DNA from: Prochlorococcus sp. AG-412-J13
GTDB lineage: Bacteria; Cyanobacteriota; Cyanobacteriia; PCC-6307; Cyanobiaceae
NCBI GenBank assembly: GCA_003214815.1
Contig: QCLE01000001.1
Coordinates: 124,001 to 188,000, forward strand
Length of the DNA: 64,000 nt
Direction: 5' to 3'
Shown: piece after piece, positions 30,187-43,876 of the stretch
How the letters are laid out: every line of letters starts with the position of its first letter
Numbering within the stretch: the first letter of the stretch is position 1
Program-made: the position numbers and the translations under genes
The notes under the pieces: model-generated
Database searches by the model: none
The model's input: only the letters and a program-made list of their open reading frames with translations
What the model was told of the DNA's origin: nothing

Positions 30187-30849
30187 TTAATTTTTAGTTT
30201 CGATTAGGTGCGGTTTGATAATTATCGTTTCTTTATCTATTATCGCAATTTCTGGATAACAATTTTTGGGTTTATCCTTTGGTCCAATAGCTATCATGTC
30301 TGCAATTCGTAACTGTAAAGGATTTAGATAAAGTGATGCAATAGAGGCATTTTTATCTCCACTTTTCCCTGCGAATGCTATCCCTAGTAATTTGCCCCAA
30401 ACGTAAATATTTTTCTTAGCGGAAACTATTGCTCCTGGATTAACGTCTCCAATAATGCATAGGTTTCCATTTGAAGATATTCTTTCACCCGATCGTACGG
30501 TTCCTTCGTGAAGAATATCGTCTTTCTTTTTTGAATTGAATAATAGTAATTTACTTTTAATCTCTTGCTCTTTAATAAAAGCTGAATCTATTTTTAAAGA
30601 CTTTCCACTTAGTACTGTATGTCTATTATTTGAGTAAATGTATAGAGAACAAATATTAAGTTTGTCAAAATGATTTTTTAATTTTGATAATTGATGTGAA
30701 CTTATTTGCTCATTGACTGCAAAAATTTTTGCTTCCAGAGGTCCCTTGATGGAAGAAAATTTTTTGAATGTTTCATGGATATTATCTAAATTTAACGAAG
30801 AAAAAATTTCTAAATATTTACTTTTAGTGTTTGTTAAAACGATTTTCAT
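30187..30849 (-). CDS. minC: Septum site-determining protein MinC
   Basis: MinC inhibits FtsZ polymerisation near the poles. The N-terminal half of the 220-aa protein is divergent, but the C-terminal beta-helix domain is clear: LHEGTVRSGERISSNGNLCI, GDVNPGAIVSAKKNIYVWG, and AGKSGDKNASIASLYLNPLQLRIAD. That domain binds MinD. It is upstream of minD and 10 bp downstream of the HD-domain gene on the same strand. Confidence 0.93.
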   Translation of the reverse strand: MKIVLTNTKSKYLEIFSSLNLDNIHETFKKFSSIKGPLEAKIFAVNEQISSHQLSKLKNHFDKLNICSLYIYSNNRHTVLSGKSLKIDSAFIKEQEIKSKLLLFNSKKKDDILHEGTVRSGERISSNGNLCIIGDVNPGAIVSAKKNIYVWGKLLGIAFAGKSGDKNASIASLYLNPLQLRIADMIAIGPKDKPKNCYPEIAIIDKETIIIKPHLIETKN

Positions 30850-30859
30850 TGAATTAAAT

Positions 30860-32140
30860 CTAGGAATTGTTTTTAATTAATGAAATTTCATTTTTAATTT
30901 CATTTTTGATCATACCTGGATAAATAATTAAGGAGCTTTCTTCAGATCTCATCAAAGTTTTTATTAATGCAGAACTATTTTCTAATGAGCTTTGATAAGT
31001 GCCGTCCCATATTTTTAGTGCATTGTTAGATTCAAAACCTTTAAAAGACCTTTCCTTAATCCCGCAAAATATTTCTGAATCATAACCATTCTTTTCACAT
31101 AATTTTCTGGCAAACGCAAGGATATTTAATCTATTTATTTTACTTAAAAAACTTATGTCTGATGCCTTTAATAAATTTCTGTCAATAAACATTTTGCATA
31201 GTGTAGAAAGTGGCTCAAAAGATTCATCTTTCCATCGAATTAAATGATAGTAAAAGGTTACATCATCATTTTTTATGAAATCATCAAAATCAACCTTTGC
31301 AGGAGAAAATATCCATTTATGTAGAGAATTATCTAACCAAATTTTCTTTTCACAATTATGTTTTATTGTATAAATTATTTTTTCCAGAATCCATGTTGAT
31401 ATTTCGTTTATTCTGTGATTGTAGATTGTTCTGTACATCAAGTTTCTTAGTACTAGGAAATGCTCGATAGCGATAACCCCTTTTGGTTTGATTCCGATAT
31501 TTCCATCAGGTGAAAAAGTAAGGGCTGAAATAATTCTTTCTAAATCTACTAAGCCATAGTTAGTACCGGTGTTGTAACTATCGCGTAAAAGATAATCGAG
31601 ACGATCGCAATCTATCTCACTGCTAATCAATGTTTTTAAAGGTTTTGAAAATAGCTGTTTTGATTTAAATAACTCCCCAATTTGTCTAGGTAATTCGTTG
31701 TCATATTTTCTGAGTATTGAATTAATTGGAGAATAATTTTTAATTAAGTTTTGAGACCATTGCTCGTGGCTATGTTCGAATATTGTTTCACTGGTATGGC
31801 TTAAAGGTCCATGACCTAAATCATGTAATAGAGCAGATCCATAAAGAACAAATTTATTTTCACTAAATGAAGATTTACTCTCAATTAATCTTTTATATAT
31901 TTTTCTAGCTATGCAAAACACGCCAATAGAGTGGGTAAATCTACTCGATTCTGCACCATGAAAAAGTAATGATGCAGATCCTAATTGTTTTATCCTTCTT
32001 AGTCTTTGAAATGCAATTGTATCAATTAATTCAATAATCATTAATTCTTCAGGCTTTCCTGAATCAAATACTATTCCTTTATGAATTGGATCATGAAAAG
32101 TTCTTTTAAAACTCATAGTTTTAAGATTTTCTATTTTCAA
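30860..32140 (-). CDS. HD-domain phosphohydrolase (dNTPase/SAMHD1-like)
   Basis: The 426-aa protein has the HD metal site as H in SSRFTHSIGVFCIAR, HDLGHGPLSH (HD pair), HEQWSQNLI and DCDRLDYLLRDSYNTG, the set seen in dGTPase-like/YdhJ-family HD proteins. It probably hydrolyses a nucleotide triphosphate; the exact substrate is not readable. An in-frame ATG 8 codons in (MSFKRTF) is an alternative start. It lies between ctpA and minC in a same-strand run. Confidence 0.87.
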   Translation of the reverse strand: MKIENLKTMSFKRTFHDPIHKGIVFDSGKPEELMIIELIDTIAFQRLRRIKQLGSASLLFHGAESSRFTHSIGVFCIARKIYKRLIESKSSFSENKFVLYGSALLHDLGHGPLSHTSETIFEHSHEQWSQNLIKNYSPINSILRKYDNELPRQIGELFKSKQLFSKPLKTLISSEIDCDRLDYLLRDSYNTGTNYGLVDLERIISALTFSPDGNIGIKPKGVIAIEHFLVLRNLMYRTIYNHRINEISTWILEKIIYTIKHNCEKKIWLDNSLHKWIFSPAKVDFDDFIKNDDVTFYYHLIRWKDESFEPLSTLCKMFIDRNLLKASDISFLSKINRLNILAFARKLCEKNGYDSEIFCGIKERSFKGFESNNALKIWDGTYQSSLENSSALIKTLMRSEESSLIIYPGMIKNEIKNEISLIKNNS

Positions 32141-32152
32141 TCTTTTGCCATG

Positions 32153-33439
32153 TCAAGGTTTTATTCCTTCATTGCTTAATTGAATAGTTTGAACTGAAAC
32201 TTCTTCTTTTTCTAGAAGAGACTCGAGAAATAATTCTGCATTCCTCACCCATTTATCGTCAGCATTTCCATATTCACTTGCATCCGGGAGATCAAGTAAT
32301 TTATCAGGCGTCATACCTTGACCTTGAATATTATTACCTTTGGGAGTTAAATAACTAGCAACTGTAATAGCAATACCACTATCCTCTCCCAAACTTTTTA
32401 GGGATTGAATTAAACCTTTCCCATAAGTTTTTTCTCCCATAAGAATTGATCTGTCATTATCTTGTAATGAACCCGCAAGTATTTCACTAGCACTAGCAGT
32501 CCCTTTATTAACAAGAGTCACCATTGGGCCATCATAAGATGTTTCTTTTTGAGAAATTATTGCATCTTTGATTCCATTCCTATTTTTTGTCTCGACCACA
32601 GGTTTCTCACTTAACAATGAGTCTGCAACTGCTATACCTGAACTTACTAATCCACCTGAATTATTTCTAAGATCCAAGATCAATCCCTCTACCTCTTTTT
32701 CTTTTAACTCTTGAAGTGCCTCTTCAAATTTCTTGGGTACGCTTTCGCTGAATTGAGTTATTCTTAAATATCCTATTGTGTGAGAATCGTCTCTTAGTCT
32801 CTTTGTTCTAACTGGTCTGAGATCTACCGATCTTCTTTCTAAATCGAATTCCCTAATTCCTCCTGATTCCGAAGAGATTTCAACTAAAACTTTGGTTCCT
32901 GATTCACCTCTTAACTTAGAGGCAGTATTAGCAAGGCCTAATTCTTTGGATGGAATTCCATCCACTTTTTCTATGAAATCCCCGCTGATTATTCCAGCTT
33001 CTTCAGCAGGGGAGCCCCCAAGAGTTGAGATAACTTTAACTTTATTATCATTATCTTCACCTAATTGGAGCCCAACTCCATTAATCTCACTGCCGAAATT
33101 ACTTGATTTAAGGAGTTCATAATCTTTTGGGCGTAAAATTCTTGTATAAGGATCTTCTAGAGGTCTTAACATGTCTTCAATTGCGAAATAAGCCTCTTCA
33201 GTTGTTTCAATTTGTTTCTGTAGTGTTTTTTGTCTAATTCTCTTCCATTGTATTTCTTCAAACTTTTCTGGGTCATAAAAGCCCTCATTCACCAACGTCC
33301 AAGCGTCAAGGACTAATTGCTTGGTATCACTGAGAGCATCCACTCTTTCAATCAATAAAAGATTGATAGAAAAAACGATGATCATTGATGCAGTGATCAA
33401 AGTTTTGAATGTTAAAAGTTTGTTAAAAGATGAATTCAT
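32153..33439 (-). CDS. ctpA: C-terminal processing protease (CtpA family)
   Basis: S41 peptidases of this type trim the C-terminus of precursor D1 (PsbA) in the lumen, or act as general periplasmic proteases. After a signal anchor (LITASMIIVFSINLLLIE) come an N-terminal helical cap, a PDZ domain (INGVGLQLG, GSPAEEAGIISGDFIEKVDG) and the catalytic domain with nucleophile Ser in KGTASASEILAG and base Lys in GEKTYGKGLIQ. I use ATG 33439 (MNSSFNK) rather than the track's 33460; both are in frame. It is divergent from petB. Confidence 0.9.
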   Translation of the reverse strand: MNSSFNKLLTFKTLITASMIIVFSINLLLIERVDALSDTKQLVLDAWTLVNEGFYDPEKFEEIQWKRIRQKTLQKQIETTEEAYFAIEDMLRPLEDPYTRILRPKDYELLKSSNFGSEINGVGLQLGEDNDNKVKVISTLGGSPAEEAGIISGDFIEKVDGIPSKELGLANTASKLRGESGTKVLVEISSESGGIREFDLERRSVDLRPVRTKRLRDDSHTIGYLRITQFSESVPKKFEEALQELKEKEVEGLILDLRNNSGGLVSSGIAVADSLLSEKPVVETKNRNGIKDAIISQKETSYDGPMVTLVNKGTASASEILAGSLQDNDRSILMGEKTYGKGLIQSLKSLGEDSGIAITVASYLTPKGNNIQGQGMTPDKLLDLPDASEYGNADDKWVRNAELFLESLLEKEEVSVQTIQLSNEGIKP

Positions 33440-33510
33440 TGGGTTAAGTGTTAACACCAAGTATAAGAATTTTAAGTAAGCTCTTTATATCAAAGCTAAT
33501 TTTTTTTTGG

Positions 33511-34167
33511 ATGGCCAATTCTTCATCTGTTTATGATTGGTTTCAAGAAAGACTTGAAATTCAAGACATAACTGACGACGTAACTTCCAAGTACGTACCC
33601 CCTCACGTAAATATTTTTTATTGTTTGGGTGGCATAACTTTAGTATGCTTCCTAATTCAATTTGCAACAGGTTTTGCAATGACTTTTTACTATAAGCCAA
33701 CAGTTACTCAAGCTTATAGTTCAGTAAGTTATTTGATGACCGATGTTAGTTTTGGGTGGTTAATAAGATCTGTTCATAGATGGAGTGCATCAATGATGGT
33801 TTTGATGTTAATCCTTCATGTTTTTAGAGTTTATCTTACCGGTGGTTTCAAAAGGCCTAGAGAATTAACTTGGGTCACTGGTGTTGTAATGGCAGTCATA
33901 ACAGTAGCTTTTGGAGTGACAGGATATTCTTTACCTTGGGATCAAGTGGGTTATTGGGCAGTCAAAATTGTTTCAGGTGTACCGGCTGCTATACCAGTAA
34001 TTGGTGATTTCATGGTCGAACTTCTTAGAGGTGGAGAAAGTGTTGGACAATCAACTCTTACAAGGTTCTACAGTCTTCATACTTTCGTCTTACCCTGGTC
34101 ATTAGCAGTTTTCATGTTGATGCACTTTTTAATGATTCGTAAACAGGGTATTTCAGGCCCCTTATAA
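33511..34167 (+). CDS. petB: Cytochrome b6
   Basis: PetB is the transmembrane diheme core of the cytochrome b6f complex. Starting at ATG 33511 ([20 protein letters not shown]) gives 218 aa, against 239 in the track. The four heme-ligating His lie in [22 protein letters not shown] and [10 protein letters not shown]...MLMHFLMI. A Cys in VNIFYCLGG marks the covalent heme c-i site. petD follows after 33 bp. Confidence 0.98.
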   Translation: MANSSSVYDWFQERLEIQDITDDVTSKYVPPHVNIFYCLGGITLVCFLIQFATGFAMTFYYKPTVTQAYSSVSYLMTDVSFGWLIRSVHRWSASMMVLMLILHVFRVYLTGGFKRPRELTWVTGVVMAVITVAFGVTGYSLPWDQVGYWAVKIVSGVPAAIPVIGDFMVELLRGGESVGQSTLTRFYSLHTFVLPWSLAVFMLMHFLMIRKQGISGPL

Positions 34168-34200
34168 ACTTTTATACTTAAAACATTACAAGAGTACCTC

Positions 34201-34683
34201 ATGTCAACGTTAAAAAAGCCAGATTTATCTGATCCAAAATTAAGAGCAAAACTAGCCAAAGGTATGGGCCATAATTACTATGGCGAGCCTGCTTGGCCAA
34301 ATGATTTACTATATATTTTTCCAGTAGTTATTTTAGGTACTATTGCCTGCGTAGTAGGATTAGCAGTTCTTGATCCTGCAATGTTAGGCGACAAAGCAAA
34401 CCCATTCGCCACCCCCTTAGAAATTCTCCCCGAATGGTACCTATACCCTGTTTTTCAAATACTTAGGGTAGTTCCTAATAAACTTTTGGGTATCGCACTT
34501 CAAACATTAATTCCACTTGGATTAATGATTTTACCCTTTATTGAAAACGTTAATAAATTTTCTAATCCATTCAGAAGACCAATAGCAATGTCTGTTTTCT
34601 TATTCGGAACTTTTCTAGCAATATATCTTGGTATTGGAGCATGCTTGCCAATTGATAAATCATTAACTTTAGGATTATTTTAG
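34201..34683 (+). CDS. petD: Cytochrome b6f complex subunit IV
   Basis: PetD forms, with PetB, the quinol-oxidising core of b6f. The 160-aa protein starts [20 protein letters not shown] and has the Qo-site PEWY motif in [14 protein letters not shown], with three hydrophobic helices. It is separated from convergent invertase by only 2 bp. Confidence 0.98.
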   Translation: MSTLKKPDLSDPKLRAKLAKGMGHNYYGEPAWPNDLLYIFPVVILGTIACVVGLAVLDPAMLGDKANPFATPLEILPEWYLYPVFQILRVVPNKLLGIALQTLIPLGLMILPFIENVNKFSNPFRRPIAMSVFLFGTFLAIYLGIGACLPIDKSLTLGLF

Positions 34684-34685
34684 GC

Positions 34686-36125
34686 TTAAATCTTAAACAT
34701 ATCTAGATTGTTATTCTCATTTCTTAAAAAATGATTCATTAATAAAAATCCAACAATTGTCCAGGTTTGATATGTTCTTGATTGTTGTCCAACCCAAGTA
34801 CCTGTAGGACCATCAAAATATTCTGCCCATTCTTGTTTAGGCAACTGATTAAGTTGACACCAATATGATTCCTCTATTAAAGATTTCATTTCTTCCATGA
34901 GAATCACATCATCAGAACCATAATTTTTTTGATGTAATAGAACGGCTGCACCAAAAAACCAAAGTAAACTTGGCCAATGACCACCGTTATGGTAACTCCA
35001 TGGCCAATTCTTTGGATCTGACCCAGTTTTGTTTTGCCATTCTTCGACATCCATATGAGGATGACAAATTCTCATTGGCATTTGAGCCATCAAATGCTGT
35101 CTGTTATGTAAAACTAATCTAAATAAAGCTCTTTGTTCCTTAGGAGGTAGTACTCCAAAAATACATGCTAAAGAATTCCCTAAACTATAAAATCGAAAGT
35201 CAGGCCTTCCTGTTCTAATATTTCCTATCAAGTAACCACCTCTATTCTCTAACCAATCTTGTAGCCAGGAGGGAACTACTTGCGGTTGCACGTTAAATTC
35301 ATTGAAGTGTTGATCATCTCCGTACTGCTCAGTTGGCCTTCTTCTTAAAGTTTGCATTGTTTGGCTGGTAACCCAATAATGTTTTAAAAGAAAACTTCCT
35401 AAATCCTTAACCCATTGATTTGTAAGAATAAGTCTTTGGTCTAAAAGTCTACTAACATGATCCGCTCTACTTAATTCCATTAAGTTTATACAACTTTTTA
35501 AACATCCATGAAGTAAAACTTCAACTTCTAGAGGTGCTCCCCATACATCCATAGGTCTATCAATCATAAATGCGCAATCTGGAACAAAAAGTACTGGAGT
35601 ACCCTCAAATGTTGGATGTAGAACTAGATCTAGGAGAAGTTGAATTCCTCTTTGAACGCTTTGACTTTTTCCAAAGGCATAATCGCCGCTTTTATTGACA
35701 TAATACCAACATAAAATTGGCCACCATAAACTTGCATCAGCTGAAGTAATCCTTCCTATTGATCTCTGACCATAGTCTCCAATGAGCTTACCATTTTCTT
35801 CAACGAAACTAGTAGGAAATACACCACGTGTTTGGTAATTAGCGCTTTGTAACTCAAGACATACACTTAAGAACTTTTTGACAATTTCGTACCGTTTTTG
35901 GGTAATAAGGTAAATCATTACAGGAACGTTGTCTCTTAAAAATATTTCTCCATAATTTAACTTTTTATTTTTTGTTGGGTGTTCTAGTGCAGCAACACTT
36001 CCTACTAACTCACCTGAAATTTCAACCAACGTCTTTTCGAAGTGATTTTTTGCATTTGTTACAATTTTCTCTTCATCGGAACTTGGTCTTACTCTTAAAT
36101 TTTTTTGACTAAATCTTTCTGCCAT
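34686..36125 (-). CDS. Neutral/alkaline invertase (glycoside hydrolase GH100)
   Basis: GH100 enzymes hydrolyse sucrose to glucose and fructose in the cytosol. The 479-aa protein has the family signatures NYGEIFLRDNVPVMIY, DGQRS-like DYGQRSIGRITSADASLWWP, DCAFMIDRPMDVWGAPLEVE and CHPHMDVEEWQNKTG. The length is normal. Prochlorococcus makes glucosylglycerate and sucrose as solutes, so sucrose turnover is the likely role. It is the last gene before the rRNA operon. Confidence 0.93.
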   Translation of the reverse strand: MAERFSQKNLRVRPSSDEEKIVTNAKNHFEKTLVEISGELVGSVAALEHPTKNKKLNYGEIFLRDNVPVMIYLITQKRYEIVKKFLSVCLELQSANYQTRGVFPTSFVEENGKLIGDYGQRSIGRITSADASLWWPILCWYYVNKSGDYAFGKSQSVQRGIQLLLDLVLHPTFEGTPVLFVPDCAFMIDRPMDVWGAPLEVEVLLHGCLKSCINLMELSRADHVSRLLDQRLILTNQWVKDLGSFLLKHYWVTSQTMQTLRRRPTEQYGDDQHFNEFNVQPQVVPSWLQDWLENRGGYLIGNIRTGRPDFRFYSLGNSLACIFGVLPPKEQRALFRLVLHNRQHLMAQMPMRICHPHMDVEEWQNKTGSDPKNWPWSYHNGGHWPSLLWFFGAAVLLHQKNYGSDDVILMEEMKSLIEESYWCQLNQLPKQEWAEYFDGPTGTWVGQQSRTYQTWTIVGFLLMNHFLRNENNNLDMFKI

Positions 36126-36727
36126 TTCGTTTATATCCCTTTATTTAAGCCTAGTTCTTTAAAGAGACTTTGAACAAATAAAAAATTAATAAAAAATTTT
36201 TGTATAAAAGGTTGCAAAATTACAGGCGGATGGTTTAGTATTTTCTTCTGGGCAAAAATATACCTTTTGCATTATTCAGGTAATTACCATAAATCTGATT
36301 TTTGGTAAATTATTGAATTCTCTGGAGATGTGATCTCGATCATTGTTTTCAGCCGGAAGAAGGGTTCTCCCTTCAAAAAGAGTTATTCATTTGTTGTTTA
36401 ACTCTGCACCTAGAAAATTTAAAAACTTAGGAACTGATGCTTTTATTGCGTCAAGAATAACTAAATTTTTTTTGGTTATTCCAAGATGTACATGCAATAA
36501 AGGTGTGAGGTCCCGTCAAGAATATATAAAAATGTCATCAATTGCTAACTTTTGGCTTTGATGTAAACGGATCTGAGATCTTGGAAAGTCACTTTAGAAT
36601 TATTTTTAATGTGCACTCAATGTAATCCTTAGAATCATAAGGAGGCTGAAACTAAATACAAAAACTGAATTTTTATTTGGATAAAGCAATTCAATTTGAG
36701 TAGATTTATCTACAAAAGGATTTGAAC
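36126..36727. promoter_or_regulatory. Non-coding leader/promoter region upstream of the rRNA operon
   Basis: About 600 bp separates invertase and 16S. It contains a perfect hairpin GAAGGG TTCT CCCTTC at 36359-36374. The 72-aa ORF in the track here is TTG-started and composition-poor, so I treat it as non-coding. The region should hold the divergent invertase promoter and the rrn promoter and leader; no promoter could be fixed with confidence. Confidence 0.5.
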
Positions 36728-38212
<1,485 letters not shown>

Positions 38213-38337
38213 CAGGGAGACAACAAAATGTTTAATATTATTATTTTGTCACCTTAGGTCGATCGGTATCTCACGTTCTTTTTTTATTAAGAATTTCATT
38301 TCCTAAGTTTTTCTAGGTCACACCCATTATTTTTCCT

Positions 38338-38411
<74 letters not shown>

Positions 38412-38423
38412 TATCTCTATGTT

Positions 38424-38496
38424 GGGGGTATAGCTCAGTTGGTAGAGCGCCTGCTTTGCAAGCAGGATGTCAGCGGTTCGAGTCCGCTTACCTCCA
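38424..38496 (+). tRNA. tRNA-Ala (TGC), in 16S-23S spacer
   Basis: Starting GGGGGTATAGCTCAGTTGGT, it has anticodon loop TTTGCAA with TGC, T-loop GTTCGAGTC and the acceptor pair GGGGGTA/TACCTCC. It is 73 nt, 12 bp after tRNA-Ile. The ~257 bp that follow before 23S hold no gene. Confidence 0.97.
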
Positions 38497-38753
38497 CTGA
38501 TTACCACCTCTTCCATAATCTTTAGATAAGGAAATGTTTTGAGTTGTGATCTAATTCTGAACGAATCTAGCTTCCTAATGAAATCATTAAGATGCTGGAC
38601 TCATTGAATTAAATTCATTGTTTTCAGAGAACCTTGACAACTGCATAGATTATTTTTAAAGACAATAAGCATCTTTAATGATGCAGATTTATTATTTGTG
38701 CTAATGCATTAATAACAATTCTATTAAGCTGATGCTTCAATTTTGAAGTTATT

Positions 38754-41631
<2,878 letters not shown>

Positions 41632-41692
41632 AAACTTAATTAATTGTTTTTAATTTATATAATTTTCTATGCAGTTCTCAAGGTTCACACTA

Positions 41693-41810
41693 TCCTGGTG
41701 TTCATGGCGATGTGGAACCACTCCGATCCATCTCGAACTCGGTTGTGAAACGCATCAGCGGCGAAAATATTTAGGGGGTAGCCCCTTGAGAAAATAGCTC
41801 AATGCCAGGT
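41693..41810 (+). rRNA. 5S ribosomal RNA
   Basis: TCCTGGTGTTCATGGCGATG at the start pairs with CAATGCCAGGT at the end, and the interior has CACTCCGATCCATCTCGAACTCGG, the loop B/C region. It is about 118 nt and starts 61 bp after 23S. Confidence 0.93.
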
Positions 41811-41819
41811 AAAAATATT

Positions 41820-41856
41820 AAAAGGGTTTACTCTTGATGAGTAAGCCCTTTTTTAT
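41820..41856. terminator. Intrinsic terminator of the rRNA operon
   Basis: AAAGGGTTTACTC TTGAT GAGTAAGCCCTTT forms a 13-bp stem with one G-T pair, followed by TTTT. It lies just after 5S. The 3' side abuts the mutM stop, so it may also end the convergent mutM transcript. Confidence 0.9.
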
Positions 41857-42734
41857 TTTTGGCATTTAGGACACCAATGTGTACTTCTTCCAGTAATTTT
41901 TTGCCTTTCAATTAAATTCTCACATTTATGACATTCTTTACCAGTTCTCCTATAGACATTAGTCTGTAAACCGAAATTCCCATTCTCTCCCTCCAAGTCT
42001 CTAAAATCACTAAACGTCGTCCCCCCAGAACCTATACTTTTTTTTAATACAGTTACAATTGATTCTTTGAGCTTTATTAACTCATTCTTCTTTATTGTTT
42101 GAGCTTCTCTAAAAGGTGAGATGCCAGCCAAGTATAAACTTTCATCAGCATAAATATTACCTATACCTGCCACTATTGTTTGATCTAATAAAATAGCTTT
42201 TATAGATCTTGTTCTTTTTGAAATAACTTTCTTAAGGTATTTTGTATCAAAGTCTTTAGAAAATGGTTCTGGTCCTAATGAGCCTAATCCTTTGATTATT
42301 TTAATGGGCGATAACCCTTGCTTAATAAACCACATTTGGCCAAAACTTCTTACGTCAATATATCTAAGCTCATTATTGTTTTTATCTATAAACCTTATTC
42401 TTGTATGTTTACAGGGCGGAGCAAGGTTATTAATAAATTTGAAATATCCAGTCATTCTTAAATGAACGACAAGAAATCCATTATGTTTTAATGTTGTTTT
42501 TTCATGAATTTGAGTATGCTCATTTTCAATTTTTTTTAGTTCAGCTATTAAATATTTTCCTCTCCTATTCCATTTGTAAAAAAGCGAGTTCTCAAGTCCC
42601 TCAATAAACCTTTCCTTTTGACCAGGGAATGCTACAGTTGAATCCCTACAGACTTCTACTTTTTTAACAATAAAGTTATTAAGTTTTTGCTCTAAACCTC
42701 TTCTAATTGTTTCTACTTCAGGTAACTCTGGCAA
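41853..42734 (-). CDS. mutM: Formamidopyrimidine-DNA glycosylase
   Basis: MutM/Fpg excises 8-oxoguanine and ring-opened purines and nicks the abasic site. The 293-aa protein begins [15 protein letters not shown], with catalytic Pro2 and Glu3, has the helix-two-turn-helix [15 protein letters not shown], and ends with the zinc finger [11 protein letters not shown]...HWCPKCQK. It starts 4 bp after the psaE stop on the same strand, so the two genes are probably co-transcribed. Confidence 0.96.
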   Translation of the reverse strand: MPELPEVETIRRGLEQKLNNFIVKKVEVCRDSTVAFPGQKERFIEGLENSLFYKWNRRGKYLIAELKKIENEHTQIHEKTTLKHNGFLVVHLRMTGYFKFINNLAPPCKHTRIRFIDKNNNELRYIDVRSFGQMWFIKQGLSPIKIIKGLGSLGPEPFSKDFDTKYLKKVISKRTRSIKAILLDQTIVAGIGNIYADESLYLAGISPFREAQTIKKNELIKLKESIVTVLKKSIGSGGTTFSDFRDLEGENGNFGLQTNVYRRTGKECHKCENLIERQKITGRSTHWCPKCQK

Positions 42735-42738
42735 TTAT

Positions 42739-42948
42739 TTAAGCTTTTTCTAATTCACTTTCAGCAAAATTATTTGTATTTGCTCCACCTTCAGTTCCGC
42801 TTATACCAGCGTAATTTACTTTGTCGAATCTAACTACACAGTTATATTTAATACCTGATGTGTCAACTGAAGCTACTTTACCAATTTCATTATACCAATA
42901 TGATTCTGGTCTTTTTACTCTTACGAGATCTCCTCTTGAAATTGCCAT
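42739..42948 (-). CDS. psaE: Photosystem I reaction centre subunit IV
   Basis: PsaE is a stromal PSI subunit that helps ferredoxin docking. The 69-aa protein starts [20 protein letters not shown] and has the SH3-like fold motif [12 protein letters not shown], with a normal length. It is followed by mutM, an order known in picocyanobacteria. Confidence 0.97.
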   Translation of the reverse strand: MAISRGDLVRVKRPESYWYNEIGKVASVDTSGIKYNCVVRFDKVNYAGISGTEGGANTNNFAESELEKA

Positions 42949-43028
42949 TACTATAAATTTAACTTCTTAAAGAATAACCCATCATTAATAGTCTTATACA
43001 AATTATTCACACATATTAATTAAAATTT

Positions 43029-43814
43029 CTAACAAAAATCATTTATTAAATTTTTTTCGAATTCTTCTATAGGAGGCTTACCACCCCTCCATTTTCTCCC
43101 TGGGATTCTTACATCTAATTCATTCTTATCGCAATTGATTGAAAGAATAAGTTTTTTATTTTCCTGATTTAGTACATTTAAAACTTTTCTACTTTTAATT
43201 TTTTTATAAGATTTGCTTTGAATAATTATTGGACCATAAATTTGTTTATCTAACTCAAGTAATTGATTCTCTTGTAATTCATTATTGTTCTTATTTTTAA
43301 TTATTTGATAGTTTTCTGAACTAATTGGTTTGTTTGTGCTGAACAAGAGCTTTTGCCCAACTTTTATAGAATCTGGATTCTTGAGATTATTAATTTCTAT
43401 CAAATATTCTAAATTTAACTTGTATTTGCTTGATATGTCAGTAAGGCTTTCACCTGTTTGAACGATATGATAATTATTTATTAAATCTGATTGTTTTGTA
43501 GAACTTTCGGTAGATTCGGAGATAATAAGATTTTGGCCAACAAAGATATAATTTTCATCTTTTAAATTATTCAATTTAATAATTAAATCTTTATTTATTG
43601 AATAGAATTTTGAAATATGTGAAATTGTCTCTCCACTTTTTACGATATGAATTTTTTTTATTTCAGGTTTTTCTTCAGTAATTGATTCTTTTCTAGTAAT
43701 GTTCTCAATTTGATTTTTTGCTGAATCTATTTTTTCTTCGGACTTTATCAATGAGTGATTAAAAAAATTAATAAATATGGCAATTACTAAAAATGCAAAT
43801 TTCATAAACTTCAC
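43029..43814 (-). CDS. LysM-domain secreted protein
   Basis: The 261-aa protein has a hydrophobic signal segment (FAFLVIAIFINFFNHSLI) and two LysM repeats: HIVKSGETISHISKFYSINK at about residue 55 and HIVQTGESLTDISSKYKLNL at about 115. The C-terminal 80 residues, ending NLINDFC, are of unknown fold and include LDVRIPGRKWRGGKPP. LysM binds peptidoglycan or related glycans, so a cell-wall-associated role is inferred. It is not linked by operon to its neighbours. Confidence 0.88.
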   Translation of the reverse strand: MKFMKFAFLVIAIFINFFNHSLIKSEEKIDSAKNQIENITRKESITEEKPEIKKIHIVKSGETISHISKFYSINKDLIIKLNNLKDENYIFVGQNLIISESTESSTKQSDLINNYHIVQTGESLTDISSKYKLNLEYLIEINNLKNPDSIKVGQKLLFSTNKPISSENYQIIKNKNNNELQENQLLELDKQIYGPIIIQSKSYKKIKSRKVLNVLNQENKKLILSINCDKNELDVRIPGRKWRGGKPPIEEFEKNLINDFC

Positions 43815-43876
43815 TGTTTATTTAAAGATAATCTTTTAATTTAAAATCGCTAGGTTTTTAAAACAATTTAAGTAAT

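Noticed and set aside
36343-36561. 72-aa TTG-start ORF upstream of 16S
   Set aside because: Mixed, protein-unlike composition, non-ATG start, and overlap with a perfect hairpin; better read as rRNA leader.
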